Shown here piece by piece: positions 7,779 to 13,875 of a DNA stretch of 13,875 bases. This DNA comes from Amoebophrya sp. AT5.2 (lineage: Eukaryota > Sar > Dinophyceae > Syndiniales > Amoebophryaceae). A model generated the notes under the pieces. It searched no databases and was not told the origin of the DNA. It saw only the letters and a program-made list of their open reading frames with translations. Made by a program: the position numbers and the translations under genes. The stretch spans positions 1-13,875 of the forward strand of contig RXOD01005476.1 in the NCBI GenBank assembly GCA_005223375.1, in the 5' to 3' direction. Each line of letters starts with the position of its first letter. Within the stretch, counting starts at the first letter, position 1.

Positions 7779-9292
7779 TTGCGATTGATGCTTTCTGATG
7801 CAACTTGCTTTGAGCGCAGACGCATTCAGGTCTTGCCCGCCCTCAGGTCGCGCAAGCTCCACCAGAGCCACCAACAGTACAACGCGACTCCTTCCTCGCT
7901 CGTCCGTATGAGCGCGGTCCTACAACTTCTACCCGTTCTAGCTGGCGTCCATTCGGTCGAGATTCGCAACCAGAAGCGCACACTGCCGTCTTCAACTTCA
8001 CTGTGCTGTCCTATTAAGATTAATTATATTCTTGAGCCAAATTGTTTCTTTTATTTATATATTCCAGTGCGACAGAATCGATGGATGTTGTTTGTGCTTC
8101 TCTCTCTCTCTCTCGCTCATGCTCGAGAGGCTCCGAAAAGCCATTTATTTGCCTCAACGATCGATGCTCTCTGCGGATCGCAAGGTGCGCACGATGGCGC
8201 CAATCTTGAGCTATCACACAGGCCACACCGTCAGCGCTCTGTGCTCCGAAAAAGACCCCACTTCTGCAAATTCTCAGTCGTGACGGGGGGTTGGAAGTTA
8301 CACGTTTGGACGGCAAAGCTCGCCCAACCAAGAAGCTCAGAACTACTGCGTTCGGAATTTTTTGAAGAAGAAGACCAGTGCTGAGGGCATATACGGTGGA
8401 ACGGCACGCGGTCCAAGAAGGGGCGCCGTACTGAGACCGAAACTGGATTTGCATTTGATGCTGCTACCACGCAGTAAGTAGATGAACCTGGTCCACTTTC
8501 ACGCTTTCGCTTTAAGAAGCACGACCATCCTCTCCATCGACATGATCACCCCGTGAGGAACACGACAACGTCAACGGAACGAAGTGCTCACCTTTCACTT
8601 TCTACGAACAACTACTACAAGGAGCGACACCGACAGGCCGAGGCGCGGCGCCGTAGTGTCATTTTACGTGGTCTATCCCTTGTTGGCCAAGTCACATTTA
8701 ATAAGTAGCCCCGCGTGACTGCGTGTTCCCGTTCGTCCAAATACAACTTGAAGAAATAGAAAAGGAGCGCCAGTGCTCCGGCGATCTGGTTCTTGTTGTC
8801 GGCTTCGTTCGTGGCACCAAATTCGAGGATTCGCCCCGTCTTCTGATCGTGTCCGTGTGTGTGTATAGAGTAAGAATTCTCGGCTGTTAGCTTCCTATAC
8901 CTGCCGTCCACAGCTGCTAACTGCGCCAACGCGAACGCGCTGCAGGGGCACCGGATAGACCATAGAAGACATCATCTGAAACCGTTTGCAAATTGTGAAG
9001 CCAAAACCTATAAAAAAGTCGAAGACCAAGGCGCGCGGCTGGGAGCGAAGCAAGCATACAACACCAGCCACTACTTGTTGTTGTTTTTATAAATCCGCAG
9101 CCCCTTGCCCTTGCCAGCCTCCTGTTGTTCAGTTGTTATTCATCACGGCCATATGATCTTGATCAGATGACTCAGGACGACGGCATATTCGACACTACAG
9201 CTGCACGCATCCGGGGGTGTGAGTCGTTTTAAAGTACCACTGCAGCGTCAGAGTTTTTTGATTGAACTTGATCTTGTTCTTGAAGCACAAGT
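7779..9292. other. 1.5-kb region without a convincing gene
   Basis: This is the longest gene-free stretch here. Open frames exist on both strands, for example a 144-codon minus-strand frame at 8020-8454 and a minus-strand frame at 8615-8929 that encodes a hydrophobic stretch but begins at TTG. None shows a family motif, and reverse-strand genes would break the one-way order. A TC dinucleotide run sits at about 8099-8114. A TATAAAAAAG lies near 9008. TGACGGGGGGTTG at 8281-8293 resembles the end of the intron at 11939-12350. I saw no tRNA, 5S or U6-like motif. It may hold regulatory sequence, a UTR intron or an ncRNA. Confidence 0.45.
8099..8114. repeat. TC dinucleotide microsatellite
   Basis: An uninterrupted run of about eight TC units lies in the gene-free region upstream of the aminotransferase, closely followed by the short palindrome CTCGAG. 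Simple-sequence repeat; no function inferred. Confidence 0.7.
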
Positions 9293-11068
9293 ATGGAAGC
9301 TGCGTGCACCAACTGTAAAAAAGCAGTATCCCAATTCGTGCGGCATCACCTTCACCGCGTCGCCGTCCCGGCGTACCAATCACAATCAGCGCGGCCGTAT
9401 CTACAGACCTTTCGTCCTGGTTTCTTCGTCGGCCGGTCACGACCGATAACCTTCACCACAACCCCCACAACCACGGCAACAGCACGTGCTACTCCTACTC
9501 CTAGTGCAGCACAGCGAAGAAGAACGAAGATGACTGCAGCAGCGACATCGCTGTTGTGCGCGCCTCCGAAGAGCTGCGTCGTGAAGACGCATCAGAAGTC
9601 GATCTACTGTCAGACGCAGGTGGACGCGGACTTCGTAAATTTTACGATAGGTCAACCCACGCCGCGGCTCCTGCCGCTGGAGGAGCTGCGTTCCAGCCTG
9701 AGTGTCCAGCTTGATGCGGAGAACGCGGACCCGCTCATGATTCAGTACGGGGGCACGAGCACGCAGCTGGACGTTTTGGCAAGGTGGCTCGCAAAAAAGC
9801 TGGAGATGGAAGTCGCGTGCAGCGAGCTCATTCTGACGAACGGGAACTCGCACGGGATACAGTTTGCGGCGCGCGCCCTGTGCGCGCCCGGGGATTCGCT
9901 GCTGATGGACGACCCGACGTACTTCCTGGTGGGAGACATATTGCAGAGCCACTGCAAGGTCGCGGTGCTGCCGTGCACAGTGAGTGAAGATTTCACGTCG
10001 GAGTCGGACGAGTCCGTGGTCCAGAGGACAAGTCTAACTGCCGGGATGACTCGATTTGTCGACGCGCTGGAAGCCTACCTGGAGGACGACTCGAAACCGA
10101 AGCCCAAGGCGATCTACACCATTCCGGTGCACCACAATCCGACCGCCGGGTCCTTCTCCGTGGCCGCTGCGAAAAAACTGGTTGCCCTGGCGCAGAAATA
10201 CAACTTCTACATTTTTGCGGACGAGCCGTATGTGTTGCTGAATCACGAGCTCCAGCAGGGGGTCGAGAAGAATAAAAACAGGGAAGTCGGCGGATCATTG
10301 CCAGACGATCTGCAGCCCATCCGCACTTCACTTCGCTACTACGACATAGTCACCGACGAGCAGAACAGGACGACGCCAGGTAGGCACGTGATCAGCATGG
10401 GTTCTTTTTCCAAGATTATCGCGCCTGGATTGCGCCTTGGCTGGCTCCATGCGCACGCGGATGTAGTTGCGAACCACTTCACAAAGGACCCCGTGATTGC
10501 GTCAGGAGGTGGCGTCAACCCGGTCTCCTCCCTTACGGTCTTGCACATGATTCAGGCGGGGACGCTGGACAGCTACCTGAACAAGATTAACAAGATCTAC
10601 ACTGAACGTGCGCGCGCGCTGTGCGCAGCCCTCAGGAGCTGTTTCGGAGAAGGCCGAGTCGAATTCGCGGAGCCAACGGGAGGTTACTTCCTGTGGTTGC
10701 GGTTTTTGGAGCCACGGGATTTCAACACAAAAAAGTTTCACGAATTTGTTATGGCGCGGAAAGAGAAGTACGGGGTGAGTTTCTTACCCGGGAGGAGATG
10801 CGCGGTGCAGTTGAAGATGGGAGCGAACCATGAGGCTGCTTCGATGGTGACGGATTCCGCCGCGGCTCCAGAGGATATCGTATCCATAGCCCGACCCGAT
10901 GAAGGTGAAGGTGGACGACATCGATTTGACTCGCACATACGCATGAGTTGGGCTTTCTTTGAAGTAGAGGAATTAGAGGAAGGCGTTCGCAGACTGTACC
11001 ACGCATATTCGGACTTTAATGAGATGAACACGGACCATGGCCAAGCAACTGCACTACCGCAAGCATAA
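9293..11068 (+). CDS. PLP-dependent aminotransferase, class I/II (fold type I)
   Basis: Single frame of 591 residues from ATG 9293 to TAA. Landmarks of the fold appear in order: DDPTY at 206-210, HNPTAGSF at 281-288 (the Asn that contacts PLP O3'), ADEPY at 309-313 (Asp310 to the PLP ring nitrogen, Tyr313), SMGSFSKIIAPGLRLGW at 368-384 with Lys374 as the PLP lysine, GGGVNP at 405-410, and IRMSWAFFE at 549-557 with Arg550 placed to hold the substrate carboxylate. The set resembles the multi-substrate group that includes 2-aminoadipate/aromatic aminotransferases and fungal YER152C-type proteins; substrate cannot be read from sequence. The first ~80 residues are rich in Arg, Ser and Thr with one acidic residue, like a mitochondrial presequence. 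A second in-frame ATG at 9530 (residue 80) would yield a shorter, possibly cytosolic form. An acidic insert at about 510-545 separates the last strands. Confidence 0.9.
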   Translation: MEAACTNCKKAVSQFVRHHLHRVAVPAYQSQSARPYLQTFRPGFFVGRSRPITFTTTPTTTATARATPTPSAAQRRRTKMTAAATSLLCAPPKSCVVKTHQKSIYCQTQVDADFVNFTIGQPTPRLLPLEELRSSLSVQLDAENADPLMIQYGGTSTQLDVLARWLAKKLEMEVACSELILTNGNSHGIQFAARALCAPGDSLLMDDPTYFLVGDILQSHCKVAVLPCTVSEDFTSESDESVVQRTSLTAGMTRFVDALEAYLEDDSKPKPKAIYTIPVHHNPTAGSFSVAAAKKLVALAQKYNFYIFADEPYVLLNHELQQGVEKNKNREVGGSLPDDLQPIRTSLRYYDIVTDEQNRTTPGRHVISMGSFSKIIAPGLRLGWLHAHADVVANHFTKDPVIASGGGVNPVSSLTVLHMIQAGTLDSYLNKINKIYTERARALCAALRSCFGEGRVEFAEPTGGYFLWLRFLEPRDFNTKKFHEFVMARKEKYGVSFLPGRRCAVQLKMGANHEAASMVTDSAAAPEDIVSIARPDEGEGGRHRFDSHIRMSWAFFEVEELEEGVRRLYHAYSDFNEMNTDHGQATALPQA

Positions 11069-11193
11069 TTCGACTTTCCGTTTCCTCGAAGGAAAGGTAC
11101 GCACTGGCCACAGAAACTTCGTTGCCGTTGTCGCTGTCTTTCTTTACTTGCGCTAGAGGTGGTCGCTCGTGAATAGGGGATGTGACTGTAACA

Positions 11194-11213
11194 ATGAAGA
11201 TGAACATCTTCAT
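11194..11213. repeat. Perfect 9-bp inverted repeat with 2-base spacer
   Basis: ATGAAGATG is followed by AA and then CATCTTCAT, a perfect palindromic arrangement. It lies 126 bases past the aminotransferase stop and 120 bases before the next ATG. It could be a protein-binding operator-like site or an RNA hairpin in a UTR; either is inference. Confidence 0.6.
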
Positions 11214-11228
11214 GCGTTGATGCCGCGA

Positions 11229-11237
11229 CTTTTTCAG
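11229..11237 (+). promoter_or_regulatory. Candidate splice acceptor upstream of the amidotransferase gene
   Basis: CTTTTTCAG after GCGA forms a short pyrimidine-rich acceptor 96 bases before the ATG at 11333. It suits a 5' leader splice or spliced-leader addition, judged on shape only. Confidence 0.25.
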
Positions 11238-11332
11238 GAAGTGTAAACGAACGCGTCGCTGCGCAGCACTCAACAGGCAAAATAATAATAAAAAAAGAAA
11301 AACGCACTGACTTACTAAAACAAAGGGAGAAG

Positions 11333-11938
11333 ATGTGCTCGTTTTGGCTGACTACCGTTTTGCTTGCTCTGCGGACGCAGCTCGAGCATGTGAACTACCA
11401 TGCGGTAACTCGTGGTCCTGATCTCACTGCCGCGCTCGAATTCAATCAGTTCACCCTCGTGCACAACTTGCTCGCGATCACTACGGCCAATTCAGCGTCC
11501 TCTCCTGCGTCCGCGGCGGGAGAAGGGGCAGCGCGCTCTGCTCCCAGCATCGTCGAGGCTGGAGCGAAATATGTGATCGAGCCGCGTAGCAACGAACAGG
11601 TGAACAGCATTGATGCGGGCTCGGCGCTAGCGAACAGCCAGCCGATTTTTTTTGACGATGCGGCGCTTTTGTTCAACGGCGAGATCTACAATTACCGGGA
11701 TCTGCTGTACGAGCACCTTGCGCCTGACGAGGACCACGACAACATCATATCGGACGGAGGAAGCACAAAAAACAACAAGCCGACGTTGAACGAAGGCGAG
11801 GTTCTGATCCGGTTGTACCGACAACTGGGGGCGGAATTCGTGAAGCACCTCGACGGCGAGTTCGCGCTCGCTGTGCTGGATTTCCGGGAGAGAAAGTTGC
11901 TGTTTTCCGCGGACGTGTTCGGCACGAAGCCGCTGTGG
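11333..11938 (+). CDS. Asparagine-synthetase-like amidotransferase, exon 1 (glutaminase domain)
   Basis: Exon 1 encodes 202 residues from ATG 11333; read on without splicing it meets TGA at 11942-11944 after one more codon. It is an N-terminal class-II glutamine amidotransferase (Ntn) domain. Cys2 directly follows the start Met, as needed for the nucleophile that releases ammonia from glutamine. RGPD is at 27-30, FNGEIYNYRDL at 114-124, EGEVLIRLYRQLG at 154-166, DGEFALAVLD at 174-183 and FGTKPLW at 196-202, all in the order found in asparagine synthetase B. The start reads MCSF rather than the usual MCGI, so the conserved Gly after Cys is replaced by Ser. A low-complexity insert occupies about 52-105. 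Splicing to exon 2 gives FGTKPLW-YSLRDG, restoring the family's expected continuation. Coordinates of the 3' end can slide within the GTGGT repeat. Confidence 0.88.
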
Positions 11939-12350
11939 TTATGAACGGGATGCCTGGAGGTCGGTGCTAAGTAGAAAAGCTGAAGCGGAAGCACAACTCT
12001 TAAGAAAGTATTGGGTGGCGGGCGCGGGGGGTTCTGGGAGGTTGACACACCCCGCCTCCGCGCTCTGGCTCTACCCGGCGCGAAGGAGTCTGGGGCAGTT
12101 CAGAGATGCGCCATTTGCAGGAAGGGAACGCGGGATCATGGGCAACCTAGAGATCCTAAAGCGAAGCGTCAACGTCTATCAATCTAGAGAACAGAGGGGT
12201 GCTGTCGAGCTCGAGCCCTAGACTAGAACTCCAAGGACGGCAAAGGGCCGGCCGAAAGTACTGCTTCCGATCGACCAGCTATGCGATGATCAGCTTTCTG
12301 CGTAGTTCTTGACCATAACCTCTTAGCACCAGCAACCCCCGTCATGGTGG
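11939..12350 (+). mobile_element. Non-canonical, introner-like intron with terminal inverted repeats
   Basis: The 412-base intron splits the amidotransferase gene between Trp202 and Tyr203. GTGGT occurs at both boundaries (11935-11939 and 12347-12351), so the exact splice point can slide over six equivalent positions, and none gives GT-AG; the ends possible include GT-TG. One base inside each repeat are inverted ends. ATGAACGGG (11941-11949) matches the complement of CCCGTCAT (12338-12345) with one extra base. GGTGCTAAG (11963-11971) is perfectly complementary to CTTAGCACC (12322-12330), and AAAGCTGA (11976-11983) to TCAGCTTT (12290-12297). The reading frame before and after, and the protein motifs, demand removal. 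Target-site-like repeats plus inverted ends match introner elements described in Amoebophrya and some algae; membership in a family needs other copies. No transposase is encoded, as expected of a non-autonomous element. Confidence 0.85.
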
Positions 12351-13493
12351 TACTCGCTCCGGGATGGTATCCACATTGCTACGTACCGAAGCGTTTTGTC
12401 GCGGCTCGGGATACCGGACGGCGAGATTTTTCATGCGGAGCCGAATAAGTTCACCGTGTGCGACTTGGTGCGGCGGGAGGAAGGAGACCAGGTTCGAAAC
12501 AAGGACAGCACGCCAGACGCGAAATCTGGTGCATGGACGGCTTCGGATTGCGCATTGCACGCACTGCACGAATTCGACCTGCGGCAATGGAAGCGGGACA
12601 CGAACGACTTTGACCATGCATTCGAGCGGGCGGTGCACAAGCGCGTCCATGGCCCACCGGGGTCAAGGTTCATACGCGTCTTCATGGGCCTGAGCACAGG
12701 CTACGACTCTGGCGCGATCCACCTGGCGCTTGGGAAAATGCAGCGCGTGACGGGGATAATAAGTGGCAAAAGTAGAACCAATCATGATGACGCAGAAGAT
12801 GCTCGTTCGGTTGGCGACGAGGACGAGGACGTCACTGTTCAAACCGGCGCTCCTCGGGCGCCGCCTTGCCCCAGGATGCAGCTCACACCGCCATCATCAC
12901 TGCGTGTCTCCCGCTCCCCCAAAGTTGCACATCATCGTGGCAGAAAACGTGACGAACACCAAATGAAGCAGACGCACTTGAAAAATGCACCAGAACCAGA
13001 AGCCCGCGCTGCACTGGAGAAGCTGGATCCAGAGATCTACCCAGATCTCGCTCGGCTTCAATCGGCGGAAAACTCAGTCGGACTCAGGGAAGTTCACGTC
13101 GAGGAGGTGGAGGCACCAGAGGCAGACGGCGAGGGAGCAAAGACCGGCACCGGGAGTGAAGACCCGGCACCGCCCGCCCCCATCTCCACCAATTCTGCCG
13201 GCATTGCCGAGTCGTCCGCTCAGCTCGTTGGACGCGTCTTTCCGAACTCTTTCCGGCACTGCCTCTCTGGTGACGATTTCGTGGCCTACGTCGTCGTGGA
13301 CAGCCGGGACCGCGAGGTTCTCGAAGAGCGCGTCAAGTTCAACAACGTCCGCGTAACGCCAATTCTGAAGTCGTGGCGGAATTTTCGGCAGGAGGTGGCG
13401 GACATCAAAGCTGATACCGAAGCGTACGCGTACTCCGCGGAGAACTGGTACTACAAACAATTGCAGTTGCGTGTCTTTGTGCTTTTGGGTTAA
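12351..13493 (+). CDS. Asparagine-synthetase-like amidotransferase, exon 2 (synthetase domain, probably incomplete)
   Basis: Exon 2 joins in frame at Tyr203 and runs to TAA at 13491-13493, giving 582 residues in all with exon 1. It begins YSLRDGIHIATYRSVLSRLG, the end of the glutaminase domain and linker. AFERAVHKRV follows, then the ATP pyrophosphatase loop GLSTGYDSG at joined residues 315-323, where asparagine synthetases usually have SGGxDS. A charged, low-complexity insert spans about 340-505. The fold resumes with FVAYVVVDSRDREVLEERV. About 200 residues of the usual C-terminal half, including the second pyrophosphate-contacting motif, are missing. The last residues before the TAA look unlike the family, so a second intron probably starts near 13450-13493 and the rest lies beyond. 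It probably transfers glutamine-derived ammonia to an adenylated carboxylate. The product may be asparagine or another amide; the loop resembles a divergent algal/protist subgroup (from memory). Confidence 0.75.
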   Translation, partial: YSLRDGIHIATYRSVLSRLGIPDGEIFHAEPNKFTVCDLVRREEGDQVRNKDSTPDAKSGAWTASDCALHALHEFDLRQWKRDTNDFDHAFERAVHKRVHGPPGSRFIRVFMGLSTGYDSGAIHLALGKMQRVTGIISGKSRTNHDDAEDARSVGDEDEDVTVQTGAPRAPPCPRMQLTPPSSLRVSRSPKVAHHRGRKRDEHQMKQTHLKNAPEPEARAALEKLDPEIYPDLARLQSAENSVGLREVHVEEVEAPEADGEGAKTGTGSEDPAPPAPISTNSAGIAESSAQLVGRVFPNSFRHCLSGDDFVAYVVVDSRDREVLEERVKFNNVRVTPILKSWRNFRQEVADIKADTEAYAYSAENWYYKQLQLRVFVLLG

Positions 13494-13497
13494 TTAT

Positions 13498-13555
13498 CCA
13501 GCGTCTTGTTTCCCAGCGTCTTGTCTCTCGTTAAGTATCCAGCGTTATCCAACGT
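13498..13555. repeat. Degenerate short direct repeats (CCAGCGT units)
   Basis: CCAGCGTCTTGT occurs at 13498-13509 and again at 13513-13524. TATCCAGCGT at 13536-13545 is followed at once by TATCCAACGT at 13546-13555. The cluster starts 5 bases after the in-frame TAA of the amidotransferase frame. It may be the start of a second intron or a 3' UTR. Confidence 0.6.
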
Positions 13556-13579
13556 CGTATTCTTGTTTCTCGGTCGACC

Positions 13580-13875
13580 ATGGTTCTGAGAGCAGTTTTT
13601 CGACTTGTTTCCGCGCAGTCTGTACGGGAGTGCCCATTTTGGTGGTTCTCTTCCGAACGTCCAATGCTCGTCACAAAGTCGGTCAAGGTGCCAACAGACC
13701 TCGCACCATTTGTGCACTGTGTTTCGCCGCCTCGTCGTTCGCCGTTCTTCACGAACCGACACAACTGCCCAGGGCTGGCGGAAGCCTGCAGTTGGACGCG
13801 TCCGCGGCGCCGGGTATGCAGAGGAAATTTGTCCGTGTCCCGAAAAGTAGGCCCAGAAGTCTTCGGAGTCTTTGG
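13580..13875 (+). CDS. Open frame running off the window end, status uncertain
   Basis: An ATG at 13580 opens a frame of 98 codons with no stop before the window edge. It begins MVLRAVFRLVSAQSV, which resembles an amphipathic, Arg-containing organelle presequence, and continues Arg/Pro/Ser-rich with no motif I recognise. It starts only 86 bases after the TAA of the amidotransferase frame. Two minus-strand frames overlap part of the same stretch, so chance openness is a real possibility. It could be the first exon of a further gene, or lie inside an intron of the preceding gene. Confidence 0.2.
   Translation, partial: MVLRAVFRLVSAQSVRECPFWWFSSERPMLVTKSVKVPTDLAPFVHCVSPPRRSPFFTNRHNCPGLAEACSWTRPRRRVCRGNLSVSRKVGPEVFGVF

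Larger units (their letters stand above)
11069..11332. other. Short intergenic region between aminotransferase and amidotransferase genes
   Basis: These 264 bases hold two features listed separately, a perfect 9-bp hairpin at 11194-11213 and a candidate acceptor at 11229-11237. A small hairpin, TTTCC-TCGAA-GGAAA, starts about 10 bases after the aminotransferase stop. An A-rich leader precedes the next ATG. Confidence 0.45.

Noticed and set aside
6585..7874. 429-codon minus-strand frame opposite the DUF285 gene
   Set aside because: Shadow; the + strand frame has the repeat pattern and the minus frame shows no known domain.
8020..8454. 144-codon minus-strand frame with an ATG start
   Set aside because: No recognisable motif, Arg/Glu run produced by the TC repeat, and orientation against all other genes.
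8615..8929. 104-codon minus-strand frame with a hydrophobic stretch
   Set aside because: It starts at TTG rather than ATG, shows no family motif, and the region is equally open in other frames.
12484..12500. GGTTCGAAA resembling a tRNA T-loop
   Set aside because: It lies inside the coding frame of exon 2 and no cloverleaf partner arms are visible around it.
13630..13647. CCATTTTGG core resembling part of the dinoflagellate spliced leader
   Set aside because: Only nine bases match and the flanks differ. A 9-mer has about a 5 % chance of occurring in a window this size, and it lies inside an uncertain open frame.

Overview
The window looks like nuclear DNA of a compact-genome protist. Six genes or gene parts all read on the + strand, separated by roughly 0.26-1.5 kb of non-coding DNA. 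The proteins are of eukaryotic type (Sec20-like SNARE, NSUN-type RNA methyltransferase, TRMO-like protein with long disordered inserts), and four genes are single open frames. One clear intron (about 11935-12351) has no possible GT-AG ends. It is flanked by a 5-base direct repeat and bounded by imperfect terminal inverted repeats. One-way gene order plus a transposon-like non-canonical intron suggests a syndinian dinoflagellate such as Amoebophrya, where invasive introner-type introns are known. That assignment is an inference, held at about 50-60 %.

Layout: 61-504, C-terminal part of a Sec20-like Qb-SNARE, with its N-terminus probably on an upstream exon. 1217-2785, TRMO-like tRNA m6t6A37 methyltransferase with an added N-terminal membrane hairpin. 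3641-5644, NSUN3/NSUN4-like RNA m5C methyltransferase with long inserts. 6318-7778, a DUF285 (BspA-type) repeat protein with an acidic tail. 7779-9292, 1.5 kb without a convincing gene. 9293-11068, fold-type I PLP aminotransferase with a presequence-like N-terminus. 11333-13493 and perhaps beyond, a class-II glutamine amidotransferase/asparagine-synthetase-like gene in two exons around the unusual intron. 13580 to the window end, an open frame of uncertain status.

Two neighbouring genes act on RNA modification (TRMO-like and NSUN-like), and the last two act on amino-acid nitrogen (aminotransferase and glutamine-dependent amidotransferase). There is no operon-type spacing, so each is probably processed separately. 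If this is a dinoflagellate, that would be by spliced-leader trans-splicing, and pyrimidine-rich AG sites upstream of several starts fit this. No rRNA, tRNA, CRISPR array, virus or prokaryotic mobile element was recognised. The best candidate for something unusual is the inverted-repeat intron. The membrane-tethered TRMO and the divergent, insert-bearing asparagine-synthetase-like enzyme come next.
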